In this document: one piece after another, positions 1-11,090 of the stretch
Numbering within the stretch: position 1 is the stretch's first letter
How the letters are laid out: every line of letters begins with the position of its first letter
NCBI GenBank assembly: GCA_032718475.1
Contig: JAUCBJ010002521.1
Span: 1-42,499, forward strand
Reading direction: 5' to 3'
Source of the DNA: Nemertoderma westbladi
Lineage: Eukaryota; Xenacoelomorpha; Nemertodermatida; Nemertodermatidae
DNA length: 42,499 nt
Program-made: the position numbers and the translations under genes
The notes under the pieces: generated by a model
The model's database searches: none
Seen by the model: the letters and a program-made list of their open reading frames with translations, nothing else
Told to the model about the DNA's origin: nothing

Positions 1-860
1 TAGTATGCGATCAAATTAATATGCCAAAGTGAAATTTGTTCACGTGCTGCGCGAAGTGTTTTTTGGCAAGCACTCTAAAATTATTTAAACAGGTTGTTAA
101 AAGTGGGTAGGGGTTTTTTTGAACCAAATTTCATGAAATCCATTGAAAAATCACAAAATATGGATAGGGGATAACCAATGGGAAAAGAAAAGGAGATACC
201 AGTACTGAAAATAGCGGGAACATTTGAAATATATTGTTCTTAAACTTTAAATGCATTTATCTCGGAATTGTATTTTTCACATTCAAAATACTACTACTCA
301 GCCATTTCTTAACCAATTTTCGAAATTTTTTTTTTGTTTGATTTCTTTTCGGGTTTTGATCAAAAGTTATCGGTTAGAATTTTGAATTGTGCCATATTAA
401 TTTCTTGAAATTAGTTAATATCTATTAAATAATAATTAATATTAGTTAATAATATTTAAAAAATATTTAAGACCTAAATAAAAAATGTAACCGATAAGTT
501 TTGTGGAGCCGAGGATGCTGATTCAGAAAATCCAAGTTTCGAAAATTTTCACCTAAAATTGTGAGACTAGTAGTGTTTTTAGTGAAATTAACAATTTCGC
601 TGGTGGCCGCTAGAGGGCGACGCAAATTTGAAAATTTTTTTTTGAACCCAATCTTTGGCCATATGTTAATCCCCCGAAAGGTATAAAATATACAAAACTA
701 CAAACAAGCAGAAATTATAGCCATTTGCAAAAATGGTCCATAGGGGGGTGTACCCCCCCCTTAATTACATTATAAATTCGAAATAAATAAAAGTGAAATC
801 CAATTAATGTACATGTGACACCGCCACAGTATACATATACTACAGTACTTTTATTGTTGC
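1..860. other. AT-rich intergenic stretch, no gene seen
   Basis: No reading frame with recognisable protein similarity on either strand. The stretch is AT-rich with short homopolymer runs of T, A and C (for example the C run near 750-758). I see no repeat, RNA gene or promoter that I can support here. Confidence 0.6.
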
Positions 861-1690
861 ATACACCTTGCTCCGGAATATACTGCCATAATCAATAACA
901 CGATTGCATACAATTTGAAACAGATATAGTTTCACCTCCCTCCTCCTTACTGGGTGAGCCAGAATTTTTATTTTTGCAATCAATCTTTAGCTACAAGCTT
1001 TTAATAAAGTGTCTCGGGCGATATTGCACCAATCCCGCCGCAGTTACTCATCTACATCTATAGCTGTTTGTTGGTACCGATGATGGAAAGCTGGCCATGA
1101 AAGGATTCAAAATATGTAAAAACATTTGAATTATGTTGAGATATACAGCTGAGATATGACCGTTCAAATGTTGCATGGTTTTGCACCTGCGCGAAACTGT
1201 TTTATTCTATTCATTCAAACAATAAATACACCATATTCTAGAACATTTTGTTTATGTATGAATCGCTACGTCATACAGTAGTATTATTAAAGCAAGGCCA
1301 TTGTAATACAATGGCCTTGAATGTATTAAATTGTATTACCTTGATAGTCAGGATTAAAAGAGGTGCTGTATTACGTTGCACAGCTACGTATAGGATAAAC
1401 AAAATGTTCTAGAATATAGAGTATTTATTAAATAGAATAAAGGCCGGCATAGGAAGCAAATACATGCAACTTTCTAACGCCCATATCTCAGCTGTTTCCG
1501 AACTAAATTCAATGTTTTTACATACATGGAATCCTTAAATGGCCAGCATTCAATCGGTACCAACAAAAAGCTATGCGGTAGAAGAATAACTGCGGTGGGA
1601 CTGTTGCAATATCGTCGGAGACACTTTTTAGACGCTTGTAGCTAAAGATTGAAAGCAAAAATAAAAATTTTGGCTCACCCAATAAGTGGT
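861..1690. mobile_element. Degenerate foldback (long inverted repeat) element
   Basis: The two halves are reverse complements of each other over roughly 350 bp per arm. The left arm includes GGGTGAGCCAGAATTTTTAT near 950 and the right arm includes its complement near 1660-1680; both carry the GCTACAAGC and CAGCTGAGATATG blocks. The centre holds a short palindrome, AAGGCCATTGTAATACAATGGCCTT, around 1295-1319. The arms match those of the better preserved element at 30847-31779, so this is an older copy of the same family. The left terminus (ATACACC near 861) is recognisable; the right terminus is lost or diverged beyond about 1690. It has no coding capacity, so it would be non-autonomous. Confidence 0.75.
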
Positions 1691-3705
1691 CGGGAACAGA
1701 AAGATTTTCTCCTGTTCCAGGGGAAAATCGACGCAAATAACATCTGATTACTCCCAAAATTATAACTGTAACCTGTTCTATTGACATTAGATTACTGTTT
1801 TGGTTAGAATAATGTGCTACTGTAAACTGCTCCTTTCCCTTAATTGTAATTTTAACATTGGGGCGTGATATTCATTCGCCGAAATGGGATTTGCGCCTAG
1901 TTTCCCATCTTGTCTCTGAATTTCATAAATATTCCTAACTAAAAATTATAGCCCTCCTATGATATTAGTGACTAATTTATTGTATTAAAGCGTTTAGAAA
2001 CACAAAATGTTGACAAAATCTCACAAAATTACATACGTCATACCTACCTACGTCATTGGATTAAAAGGGCACTCTTCAGCAATATAGAGTCTTGTAAATA
2101 TATGTTCAACTCTCTCGCTGCGCATCCTCGGTACATGAATGCACTCATAATGTGTGAAGTGCTAATTTTCACATCATAATAGACACTATTTTTCTTTGTG
2201 CTATTCTAATTTATTTATTTAATCTTATCTATTTATTTGCGTTGTGTAATTTATGTTTGGGTTTGCTATTGCTGTTCATTGTTCACGCTGTAATTTTATG
2301 TTTTGCTAATATCGGGTAAGGGCCACTAGCCTACGGGTGCTACAACAAATAAATAGGCGACTCAATCTTGCATAAAACCCAAAAGTAATTCGCAATGAAT
2401 CCGAACCACGATTTTTGGATTCTACCTTTTTTAAATTTAATTGGCAGAACATATATTTATTCATTGAAATTCTTATATAAATTTGCATAACACAAGAAGA
2501 GTAGTAGCACAATATTATACTGCTATTCAAATTATTATAAAATTATATTATATCAAATTATATCAAATTATATTATAAAAATTAAACTGGCCCATCGCAC
2601 GTCAATTGTTATATCTCGGTAACTTTAAGTCGCATCCACTTTTTAAATATACGTTTATAATATCAAAATTTTCAATTAATGTAATTGAGTATGAGTATGA
2701 TTTTGTACAATGTTTTTCGATAAAAAAAGTATTGGAAATAGGCACTTTTCGTCAGTGTTAGGAATTGAAATTGTACTACATGTATTCTGTCTTAATGTGT
2801 GTGTTGTATTAAGTTTTGCGCGATAAGGATAATTTTTTGGAGTTTCTTTTAATCCTAAATAAAATGCAACGGATTGAAATCCGCATACCAACAGTAAAAT
2901 ATTTAAACGTAAATAAAAAAATAATAGTCTATAATTGTGGCCTTCCAGAACCTTTTTTACGGAACAGACTGCCCGGTGTGCTGTTTTCGAACTTTCGGTC
3001 AAGTGGCCCGACTTCCAAAAGGGGTCGACGCAGCTGTTCAGGGAATTCGTGTCCAACTTTAATTGAGTTTGCTTTGTGAACCCGTCCGGTGTAGTAATAA
3101 TAACAATAATAATAACTCCTAAAGATACCCTAAAGAAATGGCGAATGTACACCATGCTGAACCCGTACTCATTGCCCAGGTTCACAGTCCCAAGACCCAC
3201 GCCCACTACATTAGTTCCACTCCAACGTCCATATACCACCGTACGGTCGGTCCCAAGCCCACATTTAATCGAAATACAGGATCCATGGAAACTGCCTCTA
3301 AAATGTAGTCTCTCTAGTAACCAACAATGAACGCGACTAATTGGTGCTTAACGTCTGGAATCTATCATCCATCTGTCATAGGTGCGGCGCGGGTTTTTAC
3401 TGAACAATTTGCGTCTCAAAGGTAAAAGAAGCACCATCACCTCAAAAATTATTGCTGCTGTGGGCCGCCCGCGCCCATCCACTACCAATCTGGCTTGCCA
3501 CGCAATATTGAATTGTTTCAGCGAGTGCCTCTGAACTTCTCAAAGTTTACTCAGATGCGATGCCGGCACTTTGTCAGTGCCGGCTTCACAACATTCCAGT
3601 ACACAAGAATGCCCTCGGGCCTCGCCCAGCTTTATATTTCCAACCCTTACCATAGGTCGACTAAGCAATCAATAATTGTAATCAACTTTTCTTTGTGAAT
3701 TTTAA
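1691..3705. other. Intergenic stretch without supported genes
   Basis: The longest open frame here (2676-3239, - strand, 187 codons) lacks a recognisable domain, signal peptide or codon pattern, and I do not call it a gene. 3480-3650 encodes a short string (FTTFQYTRMPSGL on the + strand) reminiscent of the Ty3/gypsy reverse transcriptase block around RMPFGL, but it is too short to call an element. Confidence 0.5.
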
Positions 3706-3993
3706 ATTGCGTATAAATTAGAAGTATTTCTAAGAATATTAAGGCTTTGTTTGTGTGCCATCTTATCTGTATCGAATATCTATGACAATGATAAATATAA
3801 CGATAACCAATAATCTAAATGGATTGAAATGACTAAAGGTATAGCACTAATTGCGTATAAATTAGAAGTATTTCTAAGAATATTAAGGCTTTGTTTGTGT
3901 GCCATCTTATCTGTATCGAATATCTATGACAATGATAAATATAACGATAACCAATAATCTAAATGGATTGAAATGACTAAAGGTATAGCACTA
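3706..3993. repeat. Exact 144-bp tandem duplication
   Basis: The unit beginning ATTGCGTATAAATTAGAAGT occurs at 3706-3849 and again at 3850-3993 with no difference that I can find. Neither copy has coding potential. Perfect identity means a very recent duplication or an assembly artefact. Confidence 0.95.
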
Positions 3994-4489
3994 TTATTCT
4001 ATAAAAAAAGTAAGCGGAAAAATTAGTGGAAAATAGTGTTTTCCGTTACGTTTTTATATCGAATATATTATTTTCATTCATAAATTGTAAATTCTTCGCT
4101 GGAATTTAGACCAAAATCGGGAGAAAAAATTTCATTCTTTTTCCCTAGGGTAAAAAAGTAACCCATAGGGTTGCATTGATGTTACTTTTTTCCCGGCGAA
4201 AAAAGTAAAATAAAAATGTTTGGTGGAATCTCTTAAATTTTATTAAAAGTGCTGAAAGAGCAATGACGTAGAAAAGGTTTGCACGTAATTTGAGCAAAAT
4301 CCATGCACGTACTCAAAAGTTATGGCAAATTTAGTGTCTGCGCGGCGTTCTCCAAAACGGAACTCAATAATCCAATATTGGTTTATGTAGTTAAGCGGCT
4401 CTCTAGTTACGTAATAAATATTCGAGAACACTAAATTATTTAACATAGAGTAAGGCAGTCAGTCATCTGGAGTTGAAGAGTACAGTAAT
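3994..4489. other. Intergenic, nothing recognised
   Basis: AT-rich sequence with a small inverted repeat around GTAAAAAAGTAAC and GTTACTTTTTT at 4150-4190. No gene or transposon could be identified. Confidence 0.5.
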
Positions 4490-4824
4490 TTGAATTGCAG
4501 CAACTATACAAATGGTCGATCATTTACCAAGGTCAATCGCATACCCCCTAGATATGACTCACCCTATGTAAGTTTCCATATGACCTGCAACCAAGATGAG
4601 CGGAATAAGGTGATGGATCCGAATGTCTGGATCCGGATCCGGGAAGAAGTATCTATTCGTAATTACTCAGTTAATGCAGACGGGCGAGCCCTACTTGGTC
4701 TGCGTCCTCGTCCACAGCGCCAAAGTGACCAACTAATTGATCGGCATCATCATCAATTGGCCAACAGCTGGCCCCTAAAATCGGACTGACACACAGCTGC
4801 CCCCCCCCCTCCCCAATAGCCACG

Positions 4825-4977
4825 GGCGACCGCCTTCACATCTCATTGTGGAATGTTGAAGGTCTACAGTATCTCATAGACACTTTGGATAAAGACGAGT
4901 TGTTTACAAACTCTAATGTTCTGCTATTTACTGAAACTTTTTATACAGATACAGTAGATGTTGATATCACAACATAG
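4825..4977 (+). pseudogene. LINE endonuclease fragment (5' part of a non-LTR retrotransposon)
   Basis: A 50-codon open frame ends at a TAG at 4975-4977. It encodes the opening of an APE-type endonuclease: an ISLWNVEGL block matching the conserved first strand with its active-site Asn, then LLFTET, matching the catalytic Glu block. The rest of the endonuclease and the reverse transcriptase are absent, so it is a stump. The open frame just upstream (4490-4789) may be the leading part of the same element, but has no domain I can name. The stump abuts the 3' end of the - strand gypsy element. Confidence 0.7.
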
Positions 4978-5170
4978 TGAAACTCAAACGTAATAGAGAC
5001 TGGCATATATATTAATATAGTTTAAGAGTATATCTATATATAAGTCAGGATCGTATTTGAAATTCCCTTCACCATAATCATATGGATAGTGCTACAGACC
5101 TACAACAGTATAATGTTATAAGGTTCCTACTACATCTCTCTCTCTTTCTTTGAGCAGAACGATGTTCTGC

Positions 5171-7036
5171 TTACTTTACATACTGATATGGTACTGTAAT
5201 TTTTCGATCCCGTCCGGAACGTCTAGGCTGATGAACTGCATAATTTTCAATAGGTCCAACATGATCAGGCTGAGCTGCACCCAGATTCTCATCGTCCTCT
5301 TTGTGATGTTGTGCTGTTGTACTATGTGTCGCGGCATAAGCACTTTTTGGGCGGATAAATATCCGGTTATGGTGGTATTCCTTTCCATTATCAGTCTCGA
5401 TTATATAGTCATTGTTGTCGAGAATCTCAGTTACAACACCGGAACAGAACCAGCGCCTTGATTTCGGATCCTGAACCCAGACAAGTTCTCCCTGTTCGAT
5501 TGGTTGGAGCATTCTAGCCTTACTGATTTTCATTTCTGTGGCTTCCTCTGTCTTCATAACCCGAGCGGTTGCACCCACAGTGCGTGTCGCAGGCGTCACC
5601 ATTGGGGTTTCCAAACGGGGAACGAGTGTCCATTGCTCACGGATTGCTCAAGCATTGCTGGACTTACACTTCCTGAGCTGGTTGCGTTATTAATTTCTAA
5701 CAACCCGAAAGCAAATTCTATATCCTCATGATCAGAAGTATTTGTCTTCTTGAATAGATGCTTGACCCACTTTACGGCTGCCTCAGCATGTAATAATAAT
5801 AATTATTATTATTTCACATTTCTTGTAGAAAGCCTGTGCTTCAGCATCAATAAATTGCGGTCCACCATCGGTCGAGATTTCATTTGGGATACCAGTATCC
5901 CTATAGATCAGGGTCAGGTAACGAATCACCAGTGCTGATGTTGGGCAGTTTCTCCATCTTGCAGTATGAGTATATCCACTGAATCGATCAGTATAAACAA
6001 TGTAGTAGTACCCTGCATGTTGAAACAGATCAGCTGTTACTGAAGAATATGGTCCTTGTGGTACTGGTGTTGGTAAGATTGGTTCTGGATTGAGTGACTG
6101 TCAGAGCATCTGACAAGGCTCACATGAATCTGATAAATTCTTAAGGTCAGATCGCATGGAAGGCCAATGCACCGATGGTTTTGCCCTGAGAAGAATTCTG
6201 TTAAATCCAGAGTGGCCAAGATGCAGAGCCTGTAGAACGCCTTTGCGTTCCCTCTGTGGTATCACTACCACATGACATAAATGCCCATTGATGATCACCA
6301 GTCCATCCTCAATAGCAAGTTCGTCAAACTTACTCTTGTAGCAATGTGAGAGGCCTGTTGTTCCAGGTTTGCCTTGCTTGATAGCCTCGATCAGGTTGGT
6401 GTAATCAGTATCAGCTTTTGCCACATCCTTCAAGCATTGTAATATAAGGTCATTATCTATGTACCCTTCCTTTATAGTTTCCATTGCACATACTGTTGCC
6501 CAAGCTCCTTCTGGAGTAACAGAACTCTCAGCCAGGTATTCCACTGTTGGATTCAATACTGGATATCTTGAAAGTGCATCGGGGGCAAGGTTCAGTGCTC
6601 CATTCTTCCACTTTACAATGAAGGTGTATGCTGTCAGCTTAGTTCTATATGAGGCTACACGAACATTCTCCACCTGATCAATTGTTTTGGAGTTGAAAAG
6701 TGCTCGCAATGGTGCATGGTCTGTGATGACTTTGAAGTTTGGATGACCCAAGAGGTACATTTTACATTTCCTGATTGCCCAAGTGATGGCCAGAGCTTCC
6801 ACCTCTATAACAGCATACCGACTCTCAGCTGAACTAAGAAATCTAGATTCGCATTTAATTAGCAACCACTGCTCTGTAGCTAAATTGCACTGCATGAGGC
6901 AAAATTCTAATCCATGCCTACTCGCATCCGTAAACAAGGCAGTTTCTTTTGCTGTATTCCTCCACGGCTTTAATACAGGCAGGGTTGTCAACACATTCTT
7001 AGTCTTTTCAAAAGCAGTCTTTTGTGGGGATGCCCA
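5171..7036 (-). pseudogene. Gypsy RNase H and integrase, broken
   Basis: The long open part (6994-6101) begins with the RNase H core: FTDASRHG (first Asp), the AVIEVEALAITWAI helix with the catalytic Glu, and ITDHAPL. It continues through an integrase HHCC zinc finger (HLGHSGFNR ... CEPC). The catalytic core lies at about 6060-5750, split by frame changes: YTDRFSGYT and STDGGPQF carry the two Asp residues, and HAEAAVK the Glu. Between the second Asp and the Glu, the usual sequence is replaced by an (AAT/ATT)n tract at about 5790-5815. The C-terminal part (5614-5171) has GELVWVQDP and ends with RRSGRDRK, without a chromodomain. Confidence 0.85.
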
Positions 7037-7343
7037 TTCTACTAGGATCGGGATGCTGCATTGCTGTAAGAATGCTGTGCCGGCTTATCAACAAAATTGC
7101 ACCGCCACAACTCCCTATCACCCATGACATTTGCTAGATCATCCGCATCTTCAAGGCCAGTGTCCTTTAAGATGCGTCTCAAGAAAGTCATGGGCTGTCC
7201 ACCATGCTTATTCACTCCATGAGGCTGCCAAAGTACAAGATTATGCACTGGCTGGTCCTCACTGCAAAAGCAATGTCCTGCAAAGCGGAGGCGATTTTGT
7301 GCTAGTGTCAAGCTTGGGGGAACCTATGAGACACCTCCAATGA
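7037..7343 (-). mobile_element. 5'-truncated RTE-like insertion inside the gypsy element
   Basis: The insertion encodes the last ~85 codons of the same RTE-like reverse transcriptase as at 10841-12980 (GHCF, LVLWQPHGVNKHGGQP, LRRILKDTG) and its 3' tail ending CCTAGTAG on the - strand. It is bounded by a 7-bp direct repeat, ATGCCCA at 7030-7036 and 7344-7350, which I read as the target-site duplication. The gypsy reading resumes immediately on the other side (EFLW before, WASPQKTAF after). 5' truncation and a short target duplication are normal for LINE-type insertion. It postdates the gypsy element. Confidence 0.9.
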
Positions 7344-8658
7344 ATGCCCATAAGAATTCAGTCTTGGTTGACAGCAGTGGATGTAAAGGCTCCACTGTTG
7401 GCTTGAATTCTGCAGAAATATTGCCGAGCTGATTTGCAAGGTCCATGAAACTCTTCAGTTCTGTCCTAGTTGTCAGCTCTGGAAATTCAAGGATTGCTTT
7501 TACTTTTTCTGGATCTGCATGGATGCCCTGGCCATTGATTAAGAAGCCAACAAACTTGATCGTTTTCTTGCAGATTTCAGCCTTCTCCTTGTTCAGGGTG
7601 ATTGAATATTTTCTACATCTCTCCAAGACTGTAATCAACTTAGCCATGCAGAATGTTTTAGAATGTTTTGGCCCTTCCAGCAATGTCGTCAGTTTGCTTC
7701 ACTACATCACTGATGCCTTTCAGTGCCACATCCCCTCTCAGTGAGTAAGAGTAACCTGTATATGTGAATCCCATTCGACTTCTGTTATAATAATAGTACC
7801 CAAGCCATGTAGCAAAAGTTGTCATTATCTTTGATTCTTCTGCTAGTGGCATCTGGTAGTACCCATTTGATGCATCCGGTTTGAAGTACCATTCATTGCC
7901 ACCACTGGCTACTAGGGTGGCAACTGCCTCAAAAGACGGCTGTACAGAATGGTACGTATTACCTGTGAATTCAGCTTTGTTAAGTCTGCACAGATTCTCA
8001 CATCTATATTAGGCTTTGGTGCCATAACCATCGGATGTGCCCACTCTGTTGGGCGATCAGCTAATGGAGAGATCCAACTTTGATCAACCATCCGCTTCAA
8101 ATCCTTAGCAGTCTTGTTTGGTACTGGTCTTGATGCTCCGACAATGAAGGGTTTTGCATCTGCTTTCAAAACAATTTTCATTGGTTTACCAACTCCTGCT
8201 CCAGCCATTGTCTTGAGTTCTGTTGTATTGAAAACATCCTCAAACTTCTTGAATAGAAACTCTCTGATCTTTGAAATTTGAGACTCTGTTGGTATGTCTG
8301 GCAAATTAGTACACCATTGCATAGCCCAGTCTGGTATCTCTCCTGTAGTTGGTATCCTTTCTGGGGTCGGGTCTAATGGGTCAGGGGTTCTTGTGCCAAC
8401 AGAAGCAACAACTGGAACAGGATGAGGGAATGTTTCTGGTATGATATGTAGTTGCTTGCAAACTTCCAGAGAGCGGTAGAGCCAAAGAAAAGAAAGAAAA
8501 TAAAAGAAAAGAACTGTCATCATTGCTGCCGTACACATACCAAATAAATTTTCTACCTGATCCTCTCTTGGAGCCTTGTCCAATGCTGCCTGTCGACGAT
8601 ATACACACATAAGACTTGCCCCATGAGTGCAATGAGTGTATCTGTGAGCTGGTGTCAA
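7344..8658 (-). pseudogene. Gypsy reverse transcriptase, frameshifted
   Basis: The N-terminal palm appears at 8330-7930: a FEDVF block, the ASRPVPNK block and the EWAHPMVMAPKP then VRICADLTKLN block, which are hallmarks of Ty3/gypsy RT. A frameshift around 7925 moves the reading to the next frame, where KPDASNGYYQMPL (the first catalytic Asp region) and TTFATWLGYYYY follow. The double-Asp block reads QTDDI in place of the usual YxDD, near 7690. Another frameshift near 7683 leads to the connection region (FVGFLINGQGIHADPEKV, then LANQLG). At least two frameshifts make it non-functional. Protease could not be recognised upstream. Confidence 0.85.
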
Positions 8659-8678
8659 ATTTTGGTGGTCTTGGTAGA

Positions 8679-9137
8679 TTATCCAACCTTATCCAGCCCT
8701 GTTTGGGCTGTTTGCTGGGGGGTGATAGAATGCCTGTCTGTAATGGAATATCTGGCCTCAGGGTCCATGACTGTATAAATGTCAGTACAGACTTCCGTTG
8801 AAAAGAAGTCCAGGTCACACAACACTTTCAAGTCATCCGTATCCTCAACATTAAGGATCTCATTGACATTTTGCTGTGCATCCATGTAGGTATCCAGTCG
8901 TTCACGAACTTTGAGCATTGCTTGTTCCAAGCCTGCCGTGCTGCCACATGAGCCAACTTCCCCTTGTGCTATGTACCTGTCAAGCAATCTCCTGGCTGTT
9001 TTAATGGAATTGTTGGTGTTGAGACGGTACCCATCACGTCGCTTCTTTGCCCTTTTTAGTTCAGCTTCTAGTGCAGCAATGTCTCTTGCTTCAGCCATAT
9101 TGATGATATTTGGTAACTTTCCATCAAGGAAAATCAA
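8679..9137 (-). pseudogene. Gag-like N-terminal fragment of the gypsy element
   Basis: An open frame of 152 codons starting in an ATG at 9137; an internal Met (MAEARDIAALEAELKRAKKR) looks the likelier true start. The N-terminal part is charged and probably coiled-coil (AALEAELKRAKKRRDGYRL), and the rest (ARRLLDRYIAQ, MLKVRERLDTYMDAQQNVNE) fits the helical leading segment of invertebrate gypsy Gag proteins. It lies directly upstream of pol in the same orientation. The middle and nucleocapsid parts of Gag seem mostly deleted, leaving only Cys/His remnants in 8550-8660. Confidence 0.55.
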
Positions 9138-9160
9138 AATAAAATAAGAAAAACAAAATT

Positions 9161-10040
9161 TAAAAACAACACAGGTAGAAGGTAGACAGGTAGAGGAATA
9201 TTCCGCGCAAAAATTGTATTGACAGAATTTTGTAATTATGTTTAAAAAAGTTATGGCATTTTTTGTTTAAAAAATAGCGAAATTTTGGAATTTTTTAGAT
9301 TTTGGGTACTTTTGAAACGAAATATACCATAACTGTATTTTGAAACAAAATTTCAAAATTATGTCAAGACCATTTTTGCATGGGATGTTCCTCTACATAA
9401 TTCTGCAAACAGAACAAAAATCTGTTGAGTAGTTAATTAACAAGTTGATAAAGAAAGTGTCCCAAAAAGCCAATGCAAGAAAAATTACATTTAAATTTCC
9501 TCCTGATTACAACTGACCAAACGTGTACCAAAATGAAGAATTTTTAAAATTTTTCAAAAAATTATCTTCTTCTTCAGTTTAGATACCTATAGGCTAATTT
9601 GCGGCACTGATTCCGAAAATGGCCAAATGGTATTTTTTGGTGTCAAATGTGGTGCTGCACTGAAATTAAAAAGTTTAAAATTTTGGGTGAAAATTACAAA
9701 AGTTGCCATAAATCGAGAATAAAACAACAACATATCGAAAAACTGATTTCAGATTCGGAATCACCATATAATCTGACAACGGAAAGCACAAAATTAAAAA
9801 AGCCAAGCAGATTGGCTATTTGTTTCCACGAGTACCAGGAATTTCATAAAAATACGACAGTTGATTGTTCAATTTTAAACAGAGAGGTAGCCCAGGCCCA
9901 CCATGTGGCATGTTTCCAGATCTACAATAGTGGACTATAGCAGTTAGAGATGGAACACTTGCCAGCAAAGCAATGTATGGAATTACATCAACTGTAGTTG
10001 TGGAAACTGACCATTGTCAGGTCAGGTATTCTAGGTCATT
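9161..10040. other. AT-rich stretch between two retroelements
   Basis: Very AT-rich with A and T runs. One open frame at 9647-9940 (97 codons, + strand) is Lys-rich, has no recognisable motif and is not called. I see no LTR matching the gypsy 3' end here. Confidence 0.5.
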
Positions 10041-10840
10041 GATCAAGAAAACTTGCCACCTCCATGCAGCATAAAGGAGGTGCCACCTGTAGCTGCATAG
10101 ACCCCTTTTACTAGGGCAAATCTGGTCCTGTAACTAGGACCCCCTTCGTTCTGGGATAAGGACGCCCTTGGTCCTGGATTAAGGACCCATATACTTGGCT
10201 GCAGGGGTATATGGCCTGACCAGGCAGATGGTGATCTACCAATGGCTGGTCAGGAGTAGAGTGTTCTCATGTCCACTCTGAGAGCACTCACTGCGACCTG
10301 CACCTGGCAGCAAGGGTACAGGGCATGACCCAGCAGATGAGCTGCAACAGCCAATGGTGGGTCATGTGCGCCAGAGTAGATTTGGGTGATGGGCCTCATA
10401 TCTGACTCCATTGCGACACCCACCCTGTGGAATGGCAAACCAGGGTGTGGTATTTGCCCCGAGAGCTGACTCGGCAAAAAAGCACCCCCCAACCCCCACT
10501 ATGGCAATTAGCAATTAGCAACGCACATTAGCAATGCTGAGGTCCGGCCACTAGAGGCCAGTGGAATTACCGGACACAATCGGCCTCACAGGCGTCAGTT
10601 AACTCCTGACCGGCTGCCTGTCTCACCCCCTACTGGAGAGAGAGCAGTCAACAATTATTTGAGTCCCTTTCCTGATGACCTTTCTGGCCCAAACCCTGGG
10701 TCACCAGGGAGGCCAGATGGTGATGGGGAGAGGGATTCTGGAGTTGGAGGCTACTCTCATGTTCCACCCCGACCAACAAAGCCATTGGTGAATCTGAGGC
10801 AAGTCACTAGCCTCAGTAAACACCCTAACCCTCGGGTCCC

Positions 10841-11090
10841 CAATGCGACAAGGTGAGCTGACTGCCTTGGCAGATAAGCTTTCTCTTAGCGCAGTGGGTG
10901 TTCAAGAGCACCGAATGCAGACTGGACAGACTGATGAGGTTCTGATTAAGGACATGGGGGGCGGTTGGCGACTCGCCCTCGCGTCAGCAGATGATAGTGG
11001 CAATGGTGGAATTGGTCTATTGATGAATCCAACTGCACATGCAGCATTGGACAAAATAGACCAAATCTCTAACCGCATCATCCGTTGCCA
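10841..11090 (+). pseudogene. RTE-like endonuclease, internally deleted
   Basis: The frame running from 10843 encodes QGELTALADKLSL and VGVQEHRM, the start of an APE-type endonuclease with its catalytic Glu block, then GGIGLLMN. The leading strand and its active-site Asn are disrupted by a frame change around 10840 (the upstream open frame 10659-10856 overlaps here). After SNRIIRCHFS near 11095 the reading jumps directly to the linker before the reverse transcriptase, in a different frame. Most of the endonuclease, including the central and final catalytic residues, is therefore missing, and this copy could not cleave its target. Confidence 0.75.

Larger units (their letters stand above)
4978..9160 (-). 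mobile_element. Ty3/gypsy-type LTR retrotransposon, broken
   Basis: Read on the - strand, the order is gag-like start (9137-8679), reverse transcriptase (8330-7344), RNase H (about 7036-6560), integrase zinc finger, core and C-terminal region (6330-5171). This gag, RT, RNase H, integrase order is that of Ty3/gypsy elements. Just after the pol stop lies a purine-rich tract (minus strand AAAGAAAGAGAGAGAGA, 5135-5151), the expected polypurine tract, followed by TGTAGTAGG, a plausible 3' LTR start at 5134. The putative LTR would run to about 4978. I find no matching 5' LTR near 9160-9300. Several frameshifts, an RTE-like insertion and a microsatellite in the integrase show the copy is dead. Confidence 0.85.

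Noticed and set aside
2676-3239. 187-codon open frame on the - strand
   Set aside because: No motif, no homologue I recognise, low-complexity ends; probably chance.
3495-3698. Possible Ty3/gypsy RT scrap (TTFQYTRMPSGL)
   Set aside because: Only about a dozen residues look right, with no neighbouring RT motif; listed in the intergenic description only.
9647-9940. 97-codon open frame, + strand
   Set aside because: Lys-rich AT-driven composition without any recognisable domain.
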